Shown here one piece after another: positions 1 to 10,326 of a stretch of 60,000 nt of DNA. The DNA is from Lineus longissimus (taxonomy: Eukaryota; Nemertea; Pilidiophora; Heteronemertea; Lineidae). Below the pieces are notes generated by a model. It was not told the DNA's origin and searched no databases. It saw nothing but the letters and a program-made list of their open reading frames with translations. The number at the start of each line of letters is the position of its first letter. Position 1 is the stretch's first letter. The DNA lies in NCBI RefSeq assembly GCF_910592395.1, contig NC_088311.1, positions 11,846,501 to 11,906,500 of the forward strand, written 5' to 3'. A program made the position numbers and the translations under genes.

Positions 1-1164
1 AGATTCTCCTCTCCATCGGTACCAAAACATTTGAGCGAAGCACAATTCGGGTTGATGTTGACAATACTAGAAGCAAAGTAATGATATGTAGAAAAGTGCT
101 TCTGATAATGAATAATGAATCAAAGACGGTCCGATGAACAAGGGACTTTTTCCTGTGTTTCGGTTGATGATGCCCAAATGCTCATACGTTGTAGGGCTAA
201 AGTGAAAGTCACCTAAGTCGAATGTTGGTTCAACTGTGAGACACTGTTGCGTGGTCTTGGTGCTTCACAACAAAATCGCTCCAAGTCACGAAATGACTTG
301 TTAGTACCAACTACCATCATCGGTTCTGGTGCTCCATTCACCCGATGCACGAAGCACTTGTGTGGCTTGTTAATCGACGTTTTGCATGTTTCCATAACTG
401 CCCCAAGTTCATCTTTGCCACCACTAAATGCTGCTCTTTGACTTGATGAATTCCTTGCACAATAGTTGCGTATTTGTTTACTGTTTCGTGGAACAGTTGC
501 CGAACTGGTAGCGGACAATAAACCTCCCATCGACTCGAGAATTTTCTGCCTTGCCTGTGCTGGTTTGTCATTTTGAACAAATTTACCAATCTTCCCACGC
601 AAACTATGGCAAGTTTGCTTGAAAGGTACACCACGCTTTGAGTTGCCATGTGGAGCAGCTTCAAAATCATGCTCAATCCGGTCAAAGAAATATTGCACCA
701 AACAGTAAGGGTAATATTTGGACCCGTTCTGAGGATGAACACCTGAATGACCATTCTGCAGTCTATACACAACCCGGTGAAACCCAGGAACATTCGTCAA
801 AGTAGAATGTAACTTTCTGAGAATGTACTTTTCACTGCCATGACTTGATTCTTCCAACCTTGCTACAGGACGTGAAGTAGATTTAGCAATCCCATCATCA
901 TCCATAGTTATATACGACGGTCTTTCACTATTAGACTGATATGCCCTATTATCATCTGCCAGTAAATCCCTTTCATCCACGAGTTTGTCCATGTTTACAA
1001 GAAATGACATGTTCCTCTGCACCCGACTCGGAACGTGCTCACACAAGATGGAAGGATCAACGTGGTTTTCAAGCAGGATTTCGATTATCTCATCAGCACT
1101 ATACTTGCTCTTTCTGCCCTTCTCATAAATGGGAAGTCCATGATATCTTTCTCTTGTACGTTGC
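1..1164 (-). pseudogene. DDE-type transposase, large 3' exon, cut by the left edge
   Basis: Read on the minus strand, this exon begins after a splice acceptor (pyrimidine tract and CAG at 1165-1167) and stays open for about 310 codons to near position 232. A frame change follows there. In the new frame the homology continues to the window edge, with the motifs DLGDFHF and GTDGEEN. From memory, this layout (a basic linker, then D-x-G-D-F, then FGTDGE) belongs to a family of DDE/RNase-H-fold transposases common in cnidarian, echinoderm and mollusc genomes, possibly MULE-related; I cannot name the family. The frame change, and a second small one implied near 80, suggest a decayed copy, but an assembly error is possible. 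The rest of the gene lies left of the window. Phase at the acceptor fits the upstream exon at 1492-1683. Confidence 0.6.
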
Positions 1165-1491
1165 CTGAAAAGAAATATAAAAGCAATTTATGACCAGCAA
1201 ATCAAAGCATCAGTCTGACATCGCAATACCACAGATAACATGAATGACATTTCATTTCATGATCAGCTTTCCACAGTGACACCTATGATAGCTAGTGCGA
1301 AGGCCGTAATCTACCGAAATCACAGGCATAAGTTGTACAACTCCGGCAAATTGTAATTAATTCACCGGTTTTTACATGTTATTTTTTTTAGAATGTGTCC
1401 GTAAATAATATAATGCACAAGGAGAGCCCTCCCAATGATAAACAAACAACTTTCATTCTAACAAAATAATACAAGTTTTTTTTTAATGTAC

Positions 1492-1683
1492 CTTTGTGGA
1501 ATGTTTGGAGATGGAGAGAGTGGAGCAAGTTCAGCATCAGTGTCAATCTCAGGAGGTGAAGCAGGAGGGGAGAATGCAGGATCGTCATTGTCTAATTCCT
1601 TCTCAGTGTCATAAGCATCTTCCGCCAAGTCAATAAAGACTTCATTGCTAGCATCTTCACCGTCATACAAGTCAGGGAGGTAT
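1492..1683 (-). CDS. acidic linker exon of the transposase-type gene (copy C)
   Basis: A 192-bp (64-codon) open exon on the minus strand. It starts after ATTTTCAG and ends with ACAAAG followed by GTACAT. It encodes an acidic, Asp/Glu-rich and then Pro/Ser-rich stretch (EDASNEVFIDLAEDAYDTEK, later PPASPPEIDTDAELAP), probably disordered. The final codon is split AG|G into the next exon at 1164, giving Arg and keeping the downstream frame open. It is a near copy of exon B at 1898-2181, including flanking intron sequence. No catalytic function is expected; it looks like a spacer between an N-terminal part and the catalytic exon. Confidence 0.5.
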
Positions 1684-1897
1684 CTGAAAATGAATCGGGC
1701 ATATTCATTGAAGGTTTACCAACATTTTGAAGCCTTTTGAAATAGTTTTTAAAACATTTTACAGGTTGTTGAAGCTTTGTTAAAATCATAACTAATGAGC
1801 CGAAACAGACTTGCCTGACAATGATGCATTAATACACTTGTTGGTTGTAAAGTTTATTATCACATCAACTTTTCAAGACACAGAATCAACTTCTTAC

Positions 1898-2181
1898 CTG
1901 TCTTCGTATTTACGTTTGTTCTTTTTTGGAGGAAGGGAGATTGCAGCATCTTCACGTTCTCTACTAGCATCAGTGTCAATCTCATGAGGTGAAGCAGGAG
2001 GGGAGAATACAGGATCTTCATTGTCTAAGTACTTCTCAGTTTCATAAGCATCTTCCGCCAAGTCAATACAGACTTCATTGCTAGCATCTAGAATTCCTTC
2101 TCAGTGTCATAAGCATCTTCCGCCAAGTCAATGAAGACTTCATTGCTAGCATCTTCACCGTCATACAAGTCAGGGAGGTAT
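1898..2181 (-). pseudogene. duplicated acidic exon (copy B) with an internal 65-bp duplication
   Basis: A second copy of the acidic exon. The acceptor (ATTTTCAG) and first codons match exon C, and the donor is GAAGACAG|GTAAGA. Inside it, about 65 bp starting at GATGCTAGCAATGAAG are repeated directly. Since 65 is not a multiple of three, the first unit runs into an in-frame TAG and the second unit is in another frame. The 3' part encodes a basic stretch (PPKKNKRKYED) resembling a nuclear localisation signal. The exon is therefore broken unless skipped; because exons A, B and C share the same phase, skipping would leave the frame intact. Confidence 0.45.
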
Positions 2182-2400
2182 CTGAAAATTAATCGGGTAC
2201 ATTCATTGAAGGTTTACCAACATTTTGAAGCCTTTCGAAAAAGTTCATAAATTTTAATACCCAGGTTGTTGAATCTTTGTTATGATCATAACTGAGTCGC
2301 CGAAACAGACTTGCCTGACAATGATGCATTAATACACTTCTTGTTAATTGTTTAGTTTATTATCACATCAACTTTTCAAGACACAGAATCAACTGCTTAC

Positions 2401-2496
2401 CTGTCTTCGTATTCACGTTTTATCTTTCTCGGATGCAATGGTTCACCATCTTGTTCACCTTTTATGTTCCCATTAACATCAGTTTGGAACAGGTGT
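2401..2496 (-). CDS. small basic exon (copy A) of the same gene
   Basis: A 96-bp (32-codon) open exon after the acceptor TTATTACAG, ending GAAGACAG|GTAAGC. The last 20 bases are nearly the same as the end of exon B, and the encoded ending KIKREYEDR parallels KNKRKYEDR. This again suggests exon duplication with conserved border phase. No domain is recognised. Further 5' exons would lie to the right of 2500, but none could be picked out with confidence. Confidence 0.4.
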
Positions 2497-3647
2497 CTGT
2501 AATAAAAATAAAAAGTATAAACATATAATTAAATTAAACACAATAAGGTGATTTGTCGTTCACAAATTTATGTAGGGTAGCACACAGGAGTAGGCTTAGG
2601 CTATTTACCGTTTCAGCATCAGATATAGGCTTATTATACCCATCATGAGCCATGTCAGCCGGACCGATTATAAGCGCGCAGCAGAAAAGCCGAAGGCTTT
2701 TCTGCGAAGCGCTACTATGGTTAACGTGCATACGACGTATCCAATGTAAACAATGTTTCTCAAGTCCATGGATTCGTTTCAAATGGCTTAAATTTGACTT
2801 AAAGTGGCCGCCAGAAGAGATAAACGCGCGAATGAAGCAACTCGACTATTCTGAGCTCCGAGAGAGAACCACACGATTATTCTCACTGTTTTTTAATCAA
2901 ATTTCAATTTCTGGGGGTTTGCCCCCGACATATGTGTTTTGATTTTTGATACTTTAGTGATAATATCCAAAAGATGCTTAAAATTGATATAATCCCGAAA
3001 TAATGAAGCAAAAGACGGGCAGGCGTTCGAGAAAAAAAATTTTATTTTGAGATTTCAATAAACCTTTTGAACGAATTCCACATGGGCCGTGGTGGAATCC
3101 GAAGACACCTTAAGGAGGAATGTATGTTGTTATGGGGTACCATTGGTTTTGCAGATCTTCTGGTTTTTTCTAAAGAATAATCAATATTCGCTGGCAGGCT
3201 TTTTATGCTCCCAGGTATGAAGAGGGTTCTATGTTCTTCAGGTTCTTTGTTCATCAGTCTGGTGTTCCTCAAGAGTCAAGTGTCTTCAAGTCTCTTGGCC
3301 TGCAAAAACCCTTTCCAACCAATTTTTTATGCATTAACCATTCGGCAACATGTTGGTGGGGGAAAAACCTGATCCCTGACCCCTTGAATTGGTTGCCCAG
3401 GTACGACCACAAGCAATTGTCTCAAGGAAGCCACCAGTACGACCTCTTGGGAGTCTTGCCAATATCATGCCAGTGAAAAGGAAGGGTAATGATGGTTGAG
3501 AGTTGCAGTTAGGGTACCATCAAAGGAGTACCTCTTCCTCGCTCTGGGTTAAACGTGTCAAAGGACTGCACCATCATGAAGGTTTGGGGGTTCCACTCGA
3601 GTGTCCCAGGGTAAGCAGCTCGAAAGGACTTATTGAGAGGCCAATAG
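2497..3647. other. non-coding DNA with one strong hairpin
   Basis: No credible coding region was seen. At 2673-2713 there is a strong hairpin: GCAGAAAAGCC (2681-2691) pairs with GGCTTTTCTGC (2695-2705) across a 3-nt loop, flanked by AGCGC/GCGCT. Such hairpins occur at the ends of Helitron-like or foldback repeats, but no matching terminus was found, so no element is called. Confidence 0.4.
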
Positions 3648-3778
3648 GGGGTTTGAGGGGCCTTCCCCCAAGTGCACTGGCTGAAACATGTCAGAAGGAC
3701 GGGGGTGGGGGGGGGGGGGGGAGGGGCTCTCCATGGCGACAGTTGCGCGAGTTCAATAGAGCTTGCACTTTACATTAG
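3648..3778 (+). repeat. G-rich dispersed repeat, copy 1
   Basis: Shares a distinctive order of words with 5351-5487: a GGGGGTTTG block, a CCCCC block, ACTGGCTGAAAC/ACTGGCTAAA, ATGTCAGAAGGACGGGGG, a long G tract (from about 3702 to 3722), CAGTTG, GAGTTCA, TAGAGCTTGC and CTTTACAT. A related GGGGGTTTGGGGGG/CCCCCC hairpin follows at about 3951-3976, next to GCGCTGCGCGC. The two copies look like members of one non-autonomous repeat family with foldable G/C-rich blocks. Confidence 0.5.
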
Positions 3779-4350
3779 AATCTGCCAGAGTCCCAGAATA
3801 GTCTGGACACCTTTCGGGGGAGGGGACATTTTCCATTTCTTTGCCGGCTATTATGACGATGGAGTTGAGTTACTGCTAATGCGATACACGGAGAAAAATG
3901 TCTATCAAAACAAAAAATTGGCGGAAGGAACTATAGCAGGGTCCCAACCAGGGGGTTTGGGGGGTTTCCCCCCAACCTAAAGGCGCTGCGCGCTTACTAG
4001 GGCACTGCACTGATAATATTATAATATTAACTCACACAACGTAGTGAGTGTAATGGTTACGGATGTATACACTGTATTCAAATTCATATATCCATCATGT
4101 CCATCGAATCTGAAAAAAATTGTGCAGACCCATGACAATTCTGGTTCCGGTACAGTTTGTCGCATTCCATATGGGCCGCGCGTTGACCGATCCTGCCTTC
4201 ACGACGCACCGCACCCACAGTTACCTCGTCGGACGTGATTCCCATCGTTTCCTTCCACGTGACGCAATTATTTCATGACGTCATGAGCCATTGACCATTC
4301 ACACAAGTAGACTTATTCACACCGGCGCCACTGAAGTGCGGGTGTTGGAC

Positions 4351-4960
4351 ATCATGTATTTAAAAATCGTCTGCTAGGACATACAGGACAACGTCGGCGG
4401 AGACAGTTGTGACATTTCATTGCAGACAAAGCAAACGTCTTCTTCTCGATTTACGTACTTAACTTAAAAAAAGTCAGTTTTAACACTACTGCACAAATAT
4501 AGAGTGGTCTTAAAGTACCATTTGGATAGATATTTGACGGACTGATTTGGAAATTCATTCCAACCATGCAACTGTTTCAGAAATGAGAAAAAGCTCCAGG
4601 GTGTCATGACATGCATGGTGTGTCTTGCCTCTGCATTTTCGTACTCAGAGAGTTTTCAACTTTCATATCATTGAAGAAATAATTCAGTCCAATCTACAAG
4701 TATATCAATCACATCATTTATTTAAAAATCGTCTGCTAGGACATACAGGACAACGTCGGTGGAGACAGTTGTGACATTTCATTGCATAGAGATAAGACGG
4801 ACTGATTTGGAAATTCATTCCAACCACAACTGTTTCAGAAATGAGAAAAAGCTCCTGGGTGTCATGACATGCATGATGTGTCTTGCCTTTGCATTTTGGG
4901 ACTCAGAGGGTTTTCAACTTTCATATCATTGAAGAAATAATTCATTCCAATCTACTAGTA
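4351..4960 (+). repeat. imperfect tandem duplication, offset about 361 bp
   Basis: The segment starting TATTTAAAAATCGTCTGCTA (near 4357) recurs near 4718. The segment starting ACGGACTGATTTGGAAATTC recurs at about 4538 and 4797. The second copy lacks about 100 bp between these two blocks. Single-base differences are scattered through both copies, so the duplication is old. No coding content. Confidence 0.65.
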
Positions 4961-5350
4961 TTCCAACCACAACTGCTCTGGAAAAAGGAAAATTTCCAAT
5001 GTGCCTTGACTAGAAATTTTCTTAGGGCCATACGGGGGGCCTACTCACATAATTTAAATCACAGGTTAAAGCAATTAAGAATATATAAGCTACAAAAATT
5101 CGTTATTAACTAACTGGTGAAGAAACATACACAAATATCTAGGCTAGCAGGTGGAAAATTCAATTATTATTTCACCACAAGAGCTGCTTCTGTCAACAGA
5201 TATGAGACAGCTACCGGGGCGGGGACTATTTCTTTATGGGGCCTTATTGTTCAGCGTCTCCAAGGAATTCTATTTTAGAGTCCAATGGGGGGGGGGGGGG
5301 GGTGGGGGGGCCTTCCCCCCCATGTACTGACTAAAACCTGTCACTTTCAG

Positions 5351-5487
5351 AGAACGGGGAGGGGGTTTGGGGGACTCATCCCCCAATGTACTGGCTAAAT
5401 ATGTCAGAAGGACGGGGGTTTGGGGGGCTCCCCCATGTCAAACAGTTGTGTGAGTTCACTAGAGCTTGCTCTTTACATATTAATGTG
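5351..5487 (+). repeat. G-rich dispersed repeat, copy 2
   Basis: Second member of the repeat at 3648-3778, in the same orientation and with the same order of words. A further G tract sits just upstream at about 5287-5302. Differences between the copies are mostly single bases and tract lengths. Confidence 0.5.
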
Positions 5488-6298
5488 TGGCCTAGGCCCT
5501 ATCTATCCCCGGTAGGCCTAACTGAGATGCACAGCTTCATAAGGGTTTTGGGGACTAGGCTGCAAGCAATCGGAGGGAAAGCAAAAAAAACATGACTGCT
5601 AACACTAACAGGCTCTTGTGAGTGTATACATGTAGGCCTATACCATCCCTTTACGAGCACTCACCTCCAGTCTTTCTTCGAGAGTGTGGGCTTAGGCTTA
5701 AAGGGACAGTTATGAGTTAGTCATTCACAAGAGCCTGCTGTGAGCCTATTCAACTTTTTCGCCGGGGGGGGGGCAATAGATCTTTGGAGGGGCTGGGGGC
5801 AGTAGCAAGTTTAAAATCAGACTTTCGCAGGCTAGGCATGCCACTTTCCTCGGTCTACTCTAAACAAGGCAGTAGTTCAAATGCATCAAGGCATGCATGC
5901 GCGATGCGTGCAGGACAGCAGCATGGCATGTCAGGGGCACCATGGCATGATATGCACTTTCCAACATCTTCATTTCAAATCTATCAAGATCTATGACATC
6001 CTAAGTACTTAGGCCTATCCCTCCATCCAATTAATGCTTGCAGTTATAAACAATCTCTTTTACACAAACCTTTTAGTCTATAGACAGTCCAAGTAGAATT
6101 TTTTATAAAATTAGGATCTCCTTTGGATGGAGAATCTAGCACCTCCTCCATTGTTATGTAGGTGATGAGAACCGAAAGGGATTCAGGAAATCAAGACTTC
6201 CTATGCAAAGTGTATGGGTGGGAGAGGAGACCAGTCATAGTTTCACATCTATCAATTCGAGGCGGTGAAGAGCGATGACATATTACGTTGTGACTCGT
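5488..6298. other. non-coding DNA rich in AGGCCTA words
   Basis: No coding signal. The words TAGGCCTA and GTAGGCCTA recur here and elsewhere in the window (for example near 12400 and 42300), a compositional habit of this genome rather than a defined element. A short palindromic GCATGC cluster lies near 5890-5915. Confidence 0.3.
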
Positions 6299-6346
6299 GG
6301 CTCTTGGGCTCTTGGGCTCTTGGGCTCTTAGGCTCTTGGGCTCTTG
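6299..6346 (+). repeat. octamer tandem repeat (GGCTCTTG)6
   Basis: Six near-perfect copies of GGCTCTTG, one with a single change. It is followed by GCTCTCAGATTAGGC, which also occurs at about 17640-17654 after degenerate copies of the same octamer. The two sites may be members of a dispersed repeat with variable octamer number. Confidence 0.7.
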
Positions 6347-6597
6347 GCTCTCAGATTAGGCACTCCCTCGTTTCGGTCGTCTGCAACGGCGAATATACCG
6401 ATGCATTGGAGTGCGTGGCACGTCGATACGGCAAACTGAAACCTTATGGCTTTTGCATAAGTGGATAAATCAACAGATACTCTAGAAGAATCATGTGGTC
6501 CATTAAAGTGAAGTTTCGGAAAGAATCAAGGTTTTTTGCCCTAAAATATAAGTTTTTCAAACATCTTGGTTGTTTTGGAAAAAATATTCGTTTTTAG

Positions 6598-6945
6598 CAA
6601 TAACTTGACAAATGGCGGAGAAACTTATATTTCAGCGTAGTGTTTTTGCAAATAAACCTGGTTTTATTGTAAAAATATAGTTTTTTTTTAATAACTTGAC
6701 AAACGGCGTGCAGATGGCAAGCGGAGTGTCCAGATATTCAAACAACCTATATTTCTTCAATAAAACTTGGTTTTATGGCTGATCAACTAAGTTTATTTGA
6801 AAGAAATATATTATTTTGTTAATAACTGGACAAACGGCGTGCCTATGGCAAGCGGAGTGTCCAGTTCTTCAAACAACAACTATTTCTTCAATAAAACTCG
6901 GTTTTATGGCTGATCAACTTAGTTTATTTGAAAGTAATATATTTT
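6598..6945 (+). repeat. AT-rich tandem repeat, about 131-bp unit
   Basis: Two adjacent copies (about 6690-6820 and 6821-6945) share AATAACT(T/G)GACAAACGGCG, ATGGCAAGCGGAGTGTCCAG, TTCTTCAATAAAACT and GGTTTTATGGCTGATCAACT. A partial, more diverged copy begins at 6598 with ATAACTTGACAAATGGCG. The stretch to about 7180 continues with T-rich, non-coding sequence. Confidence 0.65.
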
Positions 6946-8220
6946 TTTTAAACAACCTATTTTTTCTCCTACATTTTTTTGATAAACCAAATTTTATTGA
7001 ATAAATGGATATTTCGGTGCGAAAACTTACATTTTAGGTGATAAAATACAGGTTTTGTGTTGAAAAACCAGTATTTTTATCATAAGATATAGGTTTATGG
7101 AAAAAAAATTACTTTGAGAGGAAAGAATATTGCTTTTTACAGATAAATTTATAGTTTTCAAACAACCTGATTTAGGTCTCGTTAGGGAGTTTTTCCCAAA
7201 ATTACACGATGATGACATGCCCCATTAACAGGACGTAACATCTATTTTAAAATGCGTTTCCAAAGTGAATGCATGGGGACAACCCATTTGTGTCGTATAT
7301 CACTGGAAACGCCTGATTCCCCTGATTCTGCAGGATGTTAAATCGGGCATTTTATTTCCTTAAATAAATCATAAGCGTCGCCTTTGCTCCTATCTCTGTT
7401 CACCATCCCAAATGGCAATATTGCCAATTGGGCCGGACAATCACGAAAAACCCTAAATATTATACATTTCTTCCTGAATAATTCTTACAGTGACCATTCT
7501 CCCATGAAAGACAGTTGCTTACGCTACACAAAAATCAAACAAAAAACGAGGGTCAACCATTGAACTTTTGAGATATGTTGAATTTTGCACAAATCAGCGA
7601 AAAACGCACCAACTGGCACTGGACGACATTTCAACACGGGGCCGACGCACATCCCAAGTTCAGTGTACACATACGTCGGCAACAACAGTACTGAAATGCG
7701 TAGTTTCTTGTTAGCCGCCTATTGAGTAGCGCTCTAGGTTTCAGAAACTCCAAAAAACATGTATTTGCCGAAACAACTGCTGAATCAACACTGACATACT
7801 GTGAGGACCGAGAAATCAATTTAGGAACGACGGTTAGGGTTCGCCGCGCATGAATACAAAAAAAGTCCCTAATGAGACCTTATAGATGGATATCTTTGTT
7901 CACAAAATGACGTCATTCTGACGTCATTACCGTTTGCTGAGCGCGCATAGTCGTATCTCAACAAAGGGGATGGTGTGACGTAATAATAGCAACGTCCACG
8001 ATCGTTGTTGGTTTCACTTGGACACATTCGAGGAGTTTTTCTCGTCTGTTTCGAGACCTGCGTGATATTTTAGAATAAAAACTTGGATACGATTTTGTCA
8101 CAAAAACAGCCGTACATCATCAGTTAAGCATCATTGTGTTATCGAGAGGAATTTCAACAGGACAATGGTTTGTCGCAACTTTTCTTCATGAAAATCATGC
8201 AAATATTTCTTCCAAATATA
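6946..8220. other. non-coding DNA between repeats
   Basis: T-rich at first, then mixed composition. Short frames on both strands lack codon structure or recognisable domains. No hairpin, tRNA or terminal repeat was recognised until the transposon starting at 8221. Confidence 0.3.
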
Positions 8221-10326
8221 CTGTAGTTTCATGAAAATAACACCACTTCGGGATATTCAAGGCCCGGTGTAACATCTGTGGTTGTTCCCCATGTGTCAGT
8301 GTTTCCAAACAATAGGCAGCTAGAGAGACCACGACTTTTCAATGGGGGGGGGATACACAGAAAAACTTGTCAATCTATTTTTGAGCGTTCCCAAACAATG
8401 AGGGGAAACACTCAAAAACAGAAACACTCAAAAACATTACACCGGTCTCTTCTCTCGAGTCTATTATTCACCAGAGGTAACCAATGAGTGACTTCGCTGG
8501 CCCTTGTGATGGCTCAGCCGAGCTGTCACGGTTACGCTAAACCACTTATTACCGCAGCCCTATTGATTCGAAGTGTTGTGGGCCTACTGGTCGATGAGTG
8601 CGCATGTGGAATGACGTAAATGGTAAGGCCACTCGCCGACCGTTTATACAGGTTGTCTCATAAAACTGAAGCACCTTTTAGATTGATCCAAACCACCCAA
8701 AACAAAAAAGTCCTTGTTGAAACTCTGAAGAAAAATCTACGAATGCTTGCATTAGTAAAGCAAAGTGAGATTCAGGCAATGATAGTAGTCACGAAATTCC
8801 GAAGAAAAACGAGGAGCTCATCCTCTGTTTTTCTACAACCCTCTGTTTTGATTTAGACTCCCTAGGCCTTCATGGGAGAAAACAGAATCGAAGTTTCTAG
8901 GATTTGTGGTTTTCTTGAGTAATTCTAGGGCCTCTTAGGCCTATAAATGAAGCCCCACTGAGGGTATTCACATTGCAGACAACCTGTGCAACAATGGATG
9001 CTGTAGAGCTGCTGAGAAAACGACGCCGGCGCTACACCGTGACAGAAAAACTTGCCTACCTGAGAGACCAGAAGGAGGCACTGGTGAACGGTACGGTGCG
9101 CAGTATGAGAGAGTTCGCCGCCCACTATAACATCCCCTGGGAGACGTTTAGAAGGTGGAATTTCGAGGACCTCCAGCAGAAGCAAGAACAAGGGCATGGC
9201 CGGAAGAAGACGATGATGGAGCCCCGTGATCCGTTATGGCCACAGGTTGAGGACCAGCTTTACCAATGGCTGCAGCAGATGAGAGAGCGTCGCCTCGCAG
9301 TCTCCGTTCTCGACATTCAAGATAAGGCGTTGGTAGTGTGGCAAAGCTGGTGGAATGAGTTAGCCCAAGATGTCAGAGAAGGGATTCAGCATTGTCGCCC
9401 TCAGCTATGGGATTTCAACGCATCCATAGGCTGGGTGGAGTGCTTGATGAAGAGACGCCACGTGTCCCTACGGAAGAACGACCGTCCCCGCTGATGCTGC
9501 TGCAAGGATCCAGACCTTCCGAGATGCGGTTACTGGGAGCATCGATCGTCTTGATATACAGATGCGGTTCTTCTTTAACATGGACCAAACCTTTGTCCTG
9601 TTTAATATGAGAACCATGTACACGGCCAACACCACGGGGGAGAAGGCCATAGACGTCCGATCATTTAGGTCCAATACCAAGCTTGGATACACCGTCACCC
9701 TCTGCATCGCAGCCTCTGGAGCAAAGTTGCCGGCGCACATCGTTCTTTTTTATTCCTTCACTGATCACTTTGGACAAGACTGTACATTCAGGGGGATGTT
9801 CGGTTTTGTCTCCAGATATGTGACGGACAACTTCTCATTCTTACCAATTTCGCACTGCAAAGTATCTTTGAAAGCCCGAAGGGATGATAAGACCCGAAGA
9901 CATGCTCCATTACCTCCCTGAGCAGTGCCTCACTTTGAAAGGGCAGGTCAGTCCCTAAAACCAGCAGAAGCCAATATGTCAGTTGGACTTTTTTCATGGA
10001 CACCCTGGACACTATCAGCCATTAGCACTGAAACACCCTTTACACTACCAATGACGATTAGTTGAAAATGTTCTGGGACACTCAGTACAATGGCCGAAGG
10101 CCCGATCCCATTATCCCATTCATAGGAGACCTACGAATCGGTTTCAACAACCCAAACAATAAGGATTGGACTCGAAACTGAAGTATATTGGATATGAGGC
10201 CTGGACAACCCTCTCTGGAATCCCAGCCAATGATCGGCCTTCTCAACAGCTCTGTTCGCCACCCTATGAGTCAGGGGCGGCGACACCGGCTGTTAATGAA
10301 GTGGTGTTATTTTCATGAAACGACAG
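8221..10326 (+). mobile_element. pogo/Tigger-like DNA transposon with terminal inverted repeats
   Basis: A 29-bp terminal inverted repeat bounds this 2.1-kb element: the left end starts CTGTAGTTTCATGAAAATAA at 8221 and the right end (10298-10326) is its complement with one visible mismatch. TA dinucleotides flank both ends (8219-8220 and 10327-10328), the target duplication of Tc1/mariner-pogo elements. The interior carries a broken DDE_1 transposase on the plus strand. The last ~400 bp show no recognisable end of the catalytic domain, so the copy is probably internally deleted as well as frameshifted. Confidence 0.75.
8973..9921 (+). pseudogene. pogo/CENP-B-like DDE_1 transposase, frameshifted and incomplete
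   Basis: The first frame (from about 8994) encodes a basic N-terminus (RKRRRRYTVTEKLAYL) and a helix-turn-helix of the psq/CENP-B type (MREFAAHYNIPWETFRRW), then a second DNA-binding-like segment ending FNASIGWVECLMKRRHVSLR. A one-base shift near 9473 moves homology to a second frame holding the start of the DDE_1 catalytic domain: NMDQTFVLFNM with the first catalytic Asp, then YTANTTGEK and KLGYTVTLCIAASGAKLPAH. The second Asp and the last acidic residue expected for pogo-like transposases are not seen, so the protein is 3' incomplete. The role inferred from the family is cut-and-paste transposition at TA sites. The terminal repeats around it support this reading. Confidence 0.75.

Noticed and set aside
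3970-4010. Helitron 3' end (GCGC hairpin followed by CTAG)
   Set aside because: The base after CTAG is G rather than the usual T, and no matching 5' TC end or Rep/helicase sequence was found.
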